Source: a virus
Direction: 5' to 3' (one strand)
DNA length: 21,579 bases
IMG/VR virus record: IMGVR_UViG_3300042197_003282
Coordinates: 1 to 21,579 of that record
In this document: positions 7,216 to 13,396 of the stretch, one piece after another
Position numbering within the stretch: position 1 is the first letter of the stretch
Layout: each line of letters starts with the position of its first letter
Translations under genes and position numbers: made by a program
The notes under the pieces: generated by a model
The model's input: the letters and a program-made list of their open reading frames with translations, nothing else
The model's database searches: none
What the model was told of the DNA's origin: nothing

Positions 7216-7816
7216 CTATCACAGACTGTATGATATCAAATACCAACTTATTACCTGCGTCGCTGAGATGGTTGTGGATGCCCGGATGAGCCAGTTGTAC
7301 TCCAGATAGGTCAACAAAATCTTTTACTTTGGGATCAGATGTCACTGGACAAATAAAATTGTTTACTTGTATACATCTAATATTTTTTAGTCGATCATGT
7401 ATGGAATTTACCAGCAACCTATACATTTCTTCTTGATAATCACCGTCGAAATGATCTTGAAAAAATCTATTGGCCGACCAAAGAGATCTGTTGAATATTG
7501 ACTTTGGTCTACTGGCATGATATCCAATATCCCCCATCGATAAATCTGCATTGGCATGCAGAGAATCTTGATGATGTACCGGGTGTCGTCTGGTATGCAC
7601 ACGGTAGGGACTTGTGTGGGATATTATCACAATGTCAAATGAGTCAATGTTGTTTTGTTGTTGGACCTGCTGATATATCTTGTACTCTCCCACTCCAGCC
7701 TGAGCAACATTGGTCACATCGTAATGTTCCGCCAGCAGATTTACCCAACCTTTACCCAAAGGGTATTTGACCGTCCAATCTGCAGCAAAACTATCACCGG
7801 TTATTAATATTTTCAT
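7202..7816 (-). CDS. SGNH-hydrolase-like protein (second type)
   Basis: 204 aa from the ATG at 7816; a TTG directly before it is a less likely start. The N-terminus MKILITGDSFAADW is a textbook GDS block I with nucleophile Ser9. NVAQAGVGEYKIYQQV gives the oxyanion Gly. IVIISHTSPYRV fits block III with the usual Asn replaced (SHTSP). HNHLSDAGNKLV near residues 181-192 gives the catalytic His (H183) and a following Asp. Such proteins act as esterases or acyltransferases on carbohydrates. It lies next to another SGNH-like gene but the two are not close relatives by eye. Upstream is a 147-nt AT-rich gap; only a poor ribosome-binding site (AAAGG, 3 nt) is visible. Confidence 0.8.
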   Translation of the reverse strand: MKILITGDSFAADWTVKYPLGKGWVNLLAEHYDVTNVAQAGVGEYKIYQQVQQQNNIDSFDIVIISHTSPYRVHTRRHPVHHQDSLHANADLSMGDIGYHASRPKSIFNRSLWSANRFFQDHFDGDYQEEMYRLLVNSIHDRLKNIRCIQVNNFICPVTSDPKVKDFVDLSGVQLAHPGIHNHLSDAGNKLVFDIIQSVIDGKK

Positions 7817-7819
7817 CAA

Positions 7820-7966
7820 CCTTTGTTCACGTGCTCTTGGATATACCTACACAAAACCGCATGTTCTGTCGTTGGAATTATCGTTGTGTTATAGAAATTT
7901 ATCTATAAATTTACCATCAAACCGTAAGAATCTGCAACCTACTAAAAAATCACTTGACATATTCAC
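7820..7966. other. AT-rich intergenic region with an inverted repeat
   Basis: 147 nt without a convincing gene. It contains a perfect 8-bp inverted repeat AAATTTAT-CT-ATAAATTT at 7895-7912, which could be a regulatory site or simply reflect AT-richness. A 23-codon minus-strand ORF (7960-7889) was considered and rejected. I see no good sigma70 or late promoter here. Confidence 0.4.
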
Positions 7967-8782
7967 TTACAAATGCAGAGATATATATTTCTTATAGAAC
8001 AAACTGATCAAGTCACGAGAAAAATCTGTCAGACCAAAGCTTTCATAAAGACTTTTCACCGATGTTAAAAATGCATCAATGTCAAAATAGCTTTGATCTA
8101 CATCATAAATTATGACTCGATTTTGCAATGTATGGCAACGATAATGTTGCCCAATTTCGTTGATAGTATCCTGGTATAACGCCCCGCATTTGGTCGCATC
8201 ATAGCCATGCCGTTGGAATACTTCCCAATCGGGCCAATTTGGGCCTCGTAATCTGTTGTATTTTTCCAGCATGTAGTTTCCGTTGAAGTACAATGGGTCG
8301 TCGGTTCGAACTGTTACATCAGCTGGTTCTTTTTTATCCAACGATATACTTTGGAAATTGCGAGAATTTATCAAGCGAACCACCGTGGCGTTTGACCAAA
8401 CCTTGCATAAACCAAACGGTTCCATTGAGTGGTCATTCAACAAAAAACGCATGCCTGACGCACATATTTGCCTTGTGATGTCGTTGGGTTGTTTATTGGA
8501 GCCTGCTATCCATAAGTGAAAACAACCTCGGCCATAAAGGTGTTGATCTTTGTTCTCAAAATACTGCCAAAGATGCATCTGATCTGGCGGTGGCAAGGTT
8601 TTTAAAACCGTTACTAATCTATAGTCATAGTCTGTGGGTTTTTTCAAAAGATATTCAGCTGCAATCGAATTTTGCGGACAAAAATCTTTGCTGAGTGATA
8701 AGCAATTGCCTAAAAATCTTCCCCCGGCAAATGGCAGGAAGCTCATGATCACTGCATTATTGGAACTCCAGACATCCATCAT
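7967..8782 (-). CDS. Unknown protein, copy A of a duplicated family; sulfotransferase-like N-terminal loop
   Basis: 271 aa, paralog of the protein at 5452-6261, with the same order of conserved blocks: NAVIMSFLPFAGGRFLGNC, LSLSKDFCPQ, TDYDYRL, NATVVRLINSR, NWPDWEVFQRHGYD, VIIYDVDQSYFD and a C-terminal LFYKKYISLHL. The least conserved part is residues about 155-180, where the two copies differ almost completely, suggesting a specificity loop. The ATG at 8782 overlaps the stop of the 316-aa gene (ATGA). Function is unknown; a nucleotide- or PAPS-binding transferase is a reasonable guess from the Gly-rich first loop. The two copies bracket the pair of SGNH-like genes, so the unit A-SGNH-SGNH-B may have arisen by duplication. 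Confidence 0.85.
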   Translation of the reverse strand: MMDVWSSNNAVIMSFLPFAGGRFLGNCLSLSKDFCPQNSIAAEYLLKKPTDYDYRLVTVLKTLPPPDQMHLWQYFENKDQHLYGRGCFHLWIAGSNKQPNDITRQICASGMRFLLNDHSMEPFGLCKVWSNATVVRLINSRNFQSISLDKKEPADVTVRTDDPLYFNGNYMLEKYNRLRGPNWPDWEVFQRHGYDATKCGALYQDTINEIGQHYRCHTLQNRVIIYDVDQSYFDIDAFLTSVKSLYESFGLTDFSRDLISLFYKKYISLHL

Positions 8783-9729
8783 TGCTGTTGGTAATAATTG
8801 ATATACTTGCCACTAAAATAATGATCGTGATTATGTTCAATAGTGTCGTATTCCATTTCATACAAATCACGCCGATCATCAGAGCTCAGCACAGAAAATT
8901 TTGAGATCATCGATATTAGCTCTACCAATCTCTCTACGGGATTCACTATGGCATCAAAACTATAATCAAATATACGATTGTACTGACGGAAACCCCAATA
9001 GCGTTCAAGGTGATCATGCCAGCCAGGCTGCGCATAGGCCAAAAACAAACCTCGCGTGACCACGCTGTATAAAAACTTTTCTGTGACGAAAGGATGATAG
9101 CTGGTGGCTAGGGTTTCGCTCACTAGATGCAGAAAACTCTTGGTGAGCTGGTGCTGGAGACCGTAGATGTTCTGGGCATGATTATATTGCACATGTCCAA
9201 AGCTATAGATACGGTTGAAAAATTCTTGGCTGTCAGCGCCTATGAAAAATCGTTTATAAAATCTGTGTCGATCGAGATCCAGATAGTCGCCAAGATGCCC
9301 ATCAAGTTCATCTGTGGTGTATCGAAAGTTTTTGCTACAAGTCTCTGGATCAAAATACCCCCATCTTTGAAGCGCTGACACCAACAGCTTTCTGCTGACA
9401 TGTGGAGACCCGTTGAAACTGCAGAGAAAATTCTTGTATTCTAGTTCAGGATGATATCGATAGTCAACAAACGAATCGAACAACTTTCGGGTGCTATCAT
9501 CCCATGTGCGGAAAAAATCAAGATTAGGGTAGAATTTTTGTACAGAGTCGGTAATTATCCCAGCATAATGTATTTGTATCTTTCGACGTCGTTCATAACA
9601 ATATCGATCTATTTGTGTCAATAATGGATTATGATAGCGTTGATCAAATCCACCTATGTGGTCAACGAGGCAGATCTGATCCGGTAATTCTTCGGGTATG
9701 CCAAGCGCAGATATGCAGAGCGTCAACAT
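8779..9729 (-). CDS. Putative glycosyltransferase (GT10/fucosyltransferase-like C-terminus)
   Basis: 316 aa. Residues about 99-130 read NFLCSFNGSPHVSRKLLVSAL, the kind of 'short conserved strand, then Arg, then helix' seen in uncharacterised phage glycosyltransferases. The second half has SFLHLVSETLATSYHPFVTEKFLYSVVTRGLFLAYAQPGWHDHL followed by YWGFRQYNRIFDYSFD and NPVERLVEL, which follows the GT10-like pattern 'VSET...TEK...PG....L...GF..F....D......ER'. (The long segment is split here as LVSET, FVTEK, AQPGW and GFRQYN.) The usual Lys-rich nucleotide contact TEKTFKPI is changed to TEKFLYSV, so donor binding may differ. The ATG at 9729 overlaps the amidinotransferase stop by 7 nt; a late-type box lies 46 nt upstream. 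The fold is a moderate-confidence call. Confidence 0.7.
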   Translation of the reverse strand: MLTLCISALGIPEELPDQICLVDHIGGFDQRYHNPLLTQIDRYCYERRRKIQIHYAGIITDSVQKFYPNLDFFRTWDDSTRKLFDSFVDYRYHPELEYKNFLCSFNGSPHVSRKLLVSALQRWGYFDPETCSKNFRYTTDELDGHLGDYLDLDRHRFYKRFFIGADSQEFFNRIYSFGHVQYNHAQNIYGLQHQLTKSFLHLVSETLATSYHPFVTEKFLYSVVTRGLFLAYAQPGWHDHLERYWGFRQYNRIFDYSFDAIVNPVERLVELISMISKFSVLSSDDRRDLYEMEYDTIEHNHDHYFSGKYINYYQQQ

Positions 9730-10859
9730 CGGTCGAGATCATTAGTAACGCAGTGTATACCACAATCCCAAAAATATTTATGACGAAACGGACTTACATG
9801 TACCGTGATTCCATGTCTAGCACAGGCTCGTTCTACTTGTTCGTTGTAAGTGCTGACTATGATATTTTTTGGATCTACGATGAGTATGTTCACGTCAAAC
9901 ACAGTTTCGCTGACCTGGCCCACCCATTCATCAAAGTAATAATCAACCGAATGTTGTAGATCAAGATCATGCTCGAAGCCCGGTATAAACCAACGGCCTT
10001 TGTTGCGTTTCATGGAAAATTCAAACTCTCGCATGTGAGCATAGTTGCTGGGTGGCAAATATATTACTTCCCAGCCCGGAAAGGTGTCGGCGTAGGTAGG
10101 CACATCATTTAGACTGATTATGAGTCCAGGAGTAACCGGGCAATACACTGAATCTCCATGCCCACCTGCATTGACGACCCGATTCTGAGTATCGGGAAAT
10201 AAGTCATTGACTTGGTCAAGTATGGATTGTTTATCGTCGTAATAGGTCTGTGTGGCGAAATATAATTTCTCACCGATCCGGCTTACAAAACATCCATTGA
10301 TAAAATCAAGATCTGTGTACACAACATCACTGCCACTGTGTTTGATCTCATCAAAAACATGGGAATAAAATTTCAGTTTGGCATCAAGATGTTGTTGATC
10401 TTTGTTTTGGAATATGCTAAATTTTTCTTTGATGTCTTGGGAATATTCTGGCCATGATTCATAAAAGTCAGCGGGCCTAACATAATCCGGCCACCATGAT
10501 TGTTTGTTCTGTCTATAAAATACCGACCAAGCATGGCTGGCATTGGGCACCCGGGGAACCCAAAACTTGTTTCGAATCATGACAAAATAATCTCTAGGCG
10601 CTGTTGGTGGTTGCACCCATTTGCCATCTATATAGAGATCATCGAAGTCATTGGGAAACTCAGGACGCAAAACTCTAACACCAAATTGATTTTGCAATAA
10701 TGCTATGAGGTTTTGATAATCTTCCTCGGTTTCCATGGCCATTTTTTCAAAACGGCTTCTGGTCTTGGGATTCTTGATCCAATGATAAAATTCTGGCGGA
10801 TAGGTTTTTCCTACCAGACAAACTTTTAGTGGGTCCCAGTGTTGATAGACGGAATACAT
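9723..10859 (-). CDS. Amidinotransferase / dimethylargininase-superfamily enzyme
   Basis: 378 aa, the usual length of glycine or inosamine-phosphate amidinotransferases. The family forms a five-bladed beta-propeller with a catalytic Cys, His and acidic residue. Visible here are TAPRDYFVMIRNKF (residues 86-99) near the start, VYTDLDFINGC (about 180-190) with candidate acids D183/D185, NAGGHGDSVYCPVTPGLIIS with catalytic His234, and FWDCGIHCVTNDLDR with the catalytic Cys370 close to the C-terminus. These enzymes move an amidino group from arginine to an amine. The neighbouring sugar genes suggest a guanidino-modified amino sugar as product, but free amino acid substrates are equally possible. 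The gene begins just after the gp32 terminator, with only a weak ribosome-binding site. Confidence 0.85.
   Translation of the reverse strand: MYSVYQHWDPLKVCLVGKTYPPEFYHWIKNPKTRSRFEKMAMETEEDYQNLIALLQNQFGVRVLRPEFPNDFDDLYIDGKWVQPPTAPRDYFVMIRNKFWVPRVPNASHAWSVFYRQNKQSWWPDYVRPADFYESWPEYSQDIKEKFSIFQNKDQQHLDAKLKFYSHVFDEIKHSGSDVVYTDLDFINGCFVSRIGEKLYFATQTYYDDKQSILDQVNDLFPDTQNRVVNAGGHGDSVYCPVTPGLIISLNDVPTYADTFPGWEVIYLPPSNYAHMREFEFSMKRNKGRWFIPGFEHDLDLQHSVDYYFDEWVGQVSETVFDVNILIVDPKNIIVSTYNEQVERACARHGITVHVSPFRHKYFWDCGIHCVTNDLDRC
9775..9782 (-). promoter_or_regulatory. T4-type late promoter box CATAAATA inside the amidinotransferase gene
   Basis: CATAAATA on the minus strand, within the last 60 nt of the amidinotransferase gene and 45 nt before the ATG of the 316-aa gene. 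If used, the message would have a leader of about 40 nt. Being inside coding sequence, it is the least certain of the six boxes. Confidence 0.35.
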
Positions 10860-10870
10860 CTTTGATAAGG

Positions 10871-10904
10871 AAAAGTCAGTGGGCAGGAACTCCCACCCAC
10901 TGAC
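10871..10904 (-). terminator. Rho-independent terminator after gp32
   Basis: Seven nt after the gp32 stop, the minus strand has GTCAGTGGG pairing perfectly with CCCACTGAC. The inner bases extend the stem by two wobble and two G-C pairs to an AGTT loop, and TTTT follows. This is the strongest terminator in the window. It isolates gp32 from the accessory island downstream, much as T4 gene 32 has its own terminators. Confidence 0.82.
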
Positions 10905-10910
10905 ACTTAC

Positions 10911-11894
10911 TTACTTCTGCTGACGAGCCCGGATCATGGCCAGGATGTCCTCGGCCTTCTGTGTGGGCGCCTTGGCTGCTGCTACCGGAGCAGCGGCAAC
11001 CGCGGTTTCTTCTTCATCATCAAACTGACTGGCTGCGGCTGGTGCTGCCTTGACCACTGCCGGCGCTGCTTTGACAGCAGGTGCTTCTTCAGTGGTACCA
11101 GCAGGAGCTGCTACACCCGCGGGACGGAAGTACTGCCCCCATCGCGCCGGATCATAGCTCTCACCATTCACGCTGGCTTCAAACATTTCCTGCATGACCT
11201 TCATCTCCACATCCGTGGGACGCTTGGGCAGGAACGCCGAAAGATCAAACAATCCAAACTTTTGGATGGCTTCGGCTTCGGCTTCAGTGAGCGGGCTTTC
11301 CTTGCGGGCCCACTTGCTGGTTGAATAGTCAGCGTATCCACCCTTGCTGGTCTTGGTCACACGGAAGTCCAAGCCTGCTGCAAAGTCAGTGGGCAATTCC
11401 TCCATGTCGGGATCCATGAGAGCCGACTTGATGGTCTGGAAAATCTGTGGACCAATGATAAAGCGCCGGATGGGATTGTCAGGAGTGGTGTCATCACCAA
11501 TGGGATTCTCACGCACAAAGCCCTGGAACACGTAGCTGCGCTTCTTCCAATATCTACGACCTTGGTCTTCCAGGCTCTTGTCTTTGAACCAAGTGCGCAC
11601 CTCATTGAGGATAGGACAGCTTTCTCCCCACATTTCCACGCAGGGTACCTGTACCATGGTGGGCTTGACGTCAGTCTCGCCGCGTATGCCCACAAAGGGC
11701 AGTTTGATCATGGCGCGTTCTACCCAGAAGAATGTGTTTTTGGAGTTGCCATCGGGAAGGAATCGCAGTACAGCTGACTGCCCTTCGCCCATGTTCCAGT
11801 GTGGATAAATTGCTCGATCGCCGCCGGAGTTGTTGCCGCTTTGCTTGGACTCTGCGGCCTGGAGTCGTGCGCGGATTTCTGCTAAAGATGCCAT
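10911..11894 (-). CDS. 32: gp32 single-stranded DNA-binding protein
   Basis: 327 aa, close to T4 gp32 (301 aa). It coats single-stranded DNA during replication and recombination and works with UvsX and UvsY. The OB-fold core is recognisable: IYPHWNMGEGQSAVLRFLPDG (residues about 29-49), FFWVERAMIKLPF, VQVPCVEMWGESCPIL, YVFQGFVRENP and RRFIIGPQIFQTIKSAL. Of the T4 zinc ligands only two Cys (C85, C93) are visible, so zinc binding may be altered or lost. The C-terminal region is Ala/Pro-rich with a short acidic patch FDDEEE and ends AEDILAMIRARQQK, which likely contacts partner proteins. The start has a good Shine-Dalgarno (AGAGGAAA). The leader carries a late promoter, a hairpin and three repeats (separate entries). 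Confidence 0.93.
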   Translation of the reverse strand: MASLAEIRARLQAAESKQSGNNSGGDRAIYPHWNMGEGQSAVLRFLPDGNSKNTFFWVERAMIKLPFVGIRGETDVKPTMVQVPCVEMWGESCPILNEVRTWFKDKSLEDQGRRYWKKRSYVFQGFVRENPIGDDTTPDNPIRRFIIGPQIFQTIKSALMDPDMEELPTDFAAGLDFRVTKTSKGGYADYSTSKWARKESPLTEAEAEAIQKFGLFDLSAFLPKRPTDVEMKVMQEMFEASVNGESYDPARWGQYFRPAGVAAPAGTTEEAPAVKAAPAVVKAAPAAASQFDDEEETAVAAAPVAAAKAPTQKAEDILAMIRARQQK

Positions 11895-11905
11895 AGTTGT
11901 TTCCT

Positions 11906-11938
11906 CTTGTTGCCTATGTTATGCCTAGTATATGCCTA
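11906..11938 (-). repeat. Three tandem 11-nt repeats in the gp32 leader (core TAGGCA)
   Basis: On the minus strand the leader reads TAGGCATATAC, TAGGCATAACA, TAGGCAACAAG, three contiguous 11-nt units sharing TAGGCA. The last one runs into the Shine-Dalgarno of gp32. In T4, gp32 represses its own translation by binding cooperatively to an unstructured leader downstream of a structured 5' element; these repeats occupy the equivalent position. Confidence 0.75.
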
Positions 11939-11941
11939 AGT

Positions 11942-11966
11942 GCATACACTGACCTGCAGTGTACGC
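11942..11966 (-). promoter_or_regulatory. Hairpin at the predicted 5' end of the gp32 mRNA
   Basis: The minus strand has GCGTACACTG, loop CAGGT, CAGTGTATGC: a 10-bp stem with one G-T pair. With the late promoter at 11972-11979, the predicted +1 falls on the first base of this stem. It may nucleate gp32 binding, as the T4 pseudoknot does, or protect the message. No downstream sequence complementary to the loop is seen, so a pseudoknot is not supported. Confidence 0.6.
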
Positions 11967-11971
11967 GAAAG

Positions 11972-11979
11972 TATTTATC
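11972..11979 (-). promoter_or_regulatory. T4-type late promoter box GATAAATA upstream of gp32
   Basis: GATAAATA on the minus strand in the 113-nt gap before gp32, 77 nt before the ATG. Seven of eight bases match TATAAATA. It is the only late-type box of the six followed by a long, structured leader. Confidence 0.6.
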
Positions 11980-12007
11980 AAGTCAAATAGTTTGAGCGGA
12001 AAAACTG

Positions 12008-13378
12008 TTAAATTTTTGCCAAATAGCGCAGGCGGTCTATGCTTTCGCTGCTCATGTTGCTCTGCTTGGTCATCATGACACCGTCGGTGTCGAGATTTTC
12101 CGGAAGGTCATTGGTGATGGTGCGATCCATGATGCCACCGCCGGTGGGTGCGCCTTGAAGGCTTTCCTGAGTGCGACGTACCAGGCCGCGCATGCGACGC
12201 AACACAGATTTGTTTTTCCAGATATTGATGTCGGGATCTCGTGCTGCCAGGCGATCAAACATGGCAAACAGTTGCGGATCGGGTAGTATGTCCGATAAAG
12301 CCTGTTTGGCGTTTATCGCGTCGGGGCCAACCAGCAGGGGAGACTGCATGAGATTGTGTAGCTTCTTGCGCTGTCCCATGGTCATGCCTTGGGCGTTTTC
12401 CGACACTGAATCTACCCAATTGCTGAACTCGTTGAGTTCGTTGCTGGCTGCAGCCACGGTCATGGGAGCCATGCGAGCCAGAATAGGCAGAGCTTCTTCT
12501 ATCCTGTGATCCACTCGCTTTTCGGTAAAGATATCGCGTATTTCATCAACTATGAGTTCGTGACCGTGTATGGTCATGGGATCAAACGACTTGAGCTCTT
12601 GCATGTAGCCCGAATGCCCACTCATGCGCTTGACACGTTCCTTTAACTGGCGATGATGTTGCTGTGCTGCAGACACCATAGCATTGCCTTGCTCACCAAA
12701 ATCCTTGCCGCGTGATGCTCTCAGAAATCTGGACAGCGTGGCCAGTTCGGTCATGAGTTGATTCACATGCACGCCAAAAGCATCGTAGGGATTGCCGCCT
12801 TCCTTGACATGTCGTGCTAGGATACGTCCATGCGTGAGACTGCGGCTAGGCACGCGGAATCTTTCGCCCGAATCGGTTTCCACAAACAGGCTTTCGATAC
12901 AGCGATAGCGTGGCTCACCTTCAGACAAGGGCCTGCGATGCTTGATCATGAGCCGGGTCTGGCGCGGTGGTCCATTGTAGCTGACATCCCGGCGTCCGCG
13001 GAAGCTCTCAAACAGGCTTTCGCTCAGGGCAGCTATGCCCTGCAGATTGTATTTGAGTTGGCTGATGTCTTTGAGATCGAATTTTTTGAAATCGTTGCGG
13101 GTGCTGAAATTTTTCAGCTGTTCTAGGAACTCATACCAGCGTTTGCGGTCTTCGCTTTCCATGCCGCGTCCCAGGTTATCGCCGTAGTACACAGCCATGC
13201 TGCGGTCCGCACCCAGCATTATGACCACGCTGCCGTAGTTTTGATTTTCGGTGCGCCAATCAAATTTGAACATGATGGCCTTGTCCGGGCTGCTGGGCTT
13301 GTAGTTCTTGTCCAGTGCCTCGGGCTCAAGATTTCGAGTCACCAAGATGTTAAAAAGCTGCTGGGATTGGTTTTGCAT
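12008..13378 (-). CDS. Conserved-looking hypothetical protein between gp17 and gp32
   Basis: 456 aa that I do not recognise from T4. The N-terminal third mixes strands and turns (FKFDWRTENQNYGSVVIMLGADRSMAVYYGD, here abbreviated to FDWRTEN...SVVIMLG...VYYGD), with IKHRRPLSEGEPRYRCIESLFVE around residue 150-175. The middle and C-terminal two thirds are predicted to be mostly helical and charged, with RRMRGLVRRTQESLQ near residue 390, and the protein ends SIDRLRYLAKI. No signal peptide, membrane segment or nucleotide-binding loop is visible. Its size and place directly after the packaging motor suggest a head, neck or replication-associated role. The ATG at 13378 has no Shine-Dalgarno; a GCTAAATA box ends 5 nt before it. 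Confidence 0.85.
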   Translation of the reverse strand: MQNQSQQLFNILVTRNLEPEALDKNYKPSSPDKAIMFKFDWRTENQNYGSVVIMLGADRSMAVYYGDNLGRGMESEDRKRWYEFLEQLKNFSTRNDFKKFDLKDISQLKYNLQGIAALSESLFESFRGRRDVSYNGPPRQTRLMIKHRRPLSEGEPRYRCIESLFVETDSGERFRVPSRSLTHGRILARHVKEGGNPYDAFGVHVNQLMTELATLSRFLRASRGKDFGEQGNAMVSAAQQHHRQLKERVKRMSGHSGYMQELKSFDPMTIHGHELIVDEIRDIFTEKRVDHRIEEALPILARMAPMTVAAASNELNEFSNWVDSVSENAQGMTMGQRKKLHNLMQSPLLVGPDAINAKQALSDILPDPQLFAMFDRLAARDPDINIWKNKSVLRRMRGLVRRTQESLQGAPTGGGIMDRTITNDLPENLDTDGVMMTKQSNMSSESIDRLRYLAKI

Positions 13379-13383
13379 GCATT

Positions 13384-13391
13384 TATTTAGC
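13384..13391 (-). promoter_or_regulatory. Late-type promoter box GCTAAATA abutting the 456-aa gene
   Basis: GCTAAATA on the minus strand fills the 18-nt gap between gp17 and the next gene, 5 nt before the ATG at 13378. Six of eight bases match the T4 late consensus, including all of TAAATA. The predicted +1 coincides with the A of the ATG. Confidence 0.48.
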
Positions 13392-13396
13392 GCTGA

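Noticed and set aside
7889-7960. 23-codon minus-strand ORF in the gap before the second SGNH gene (MSSDFLVGCRF...)
   Set aside because: Very short, no good Shine-Dalgarno, and located in AT-rich sequence where such ORFs arise by chance.
12001-12022. Possible terminator GGCAAAAA...TTTTTCC at the end of the 456-aa gene
   Set aside because: The stem is almost all A-T with a bulge and no following T-run; not convincing.
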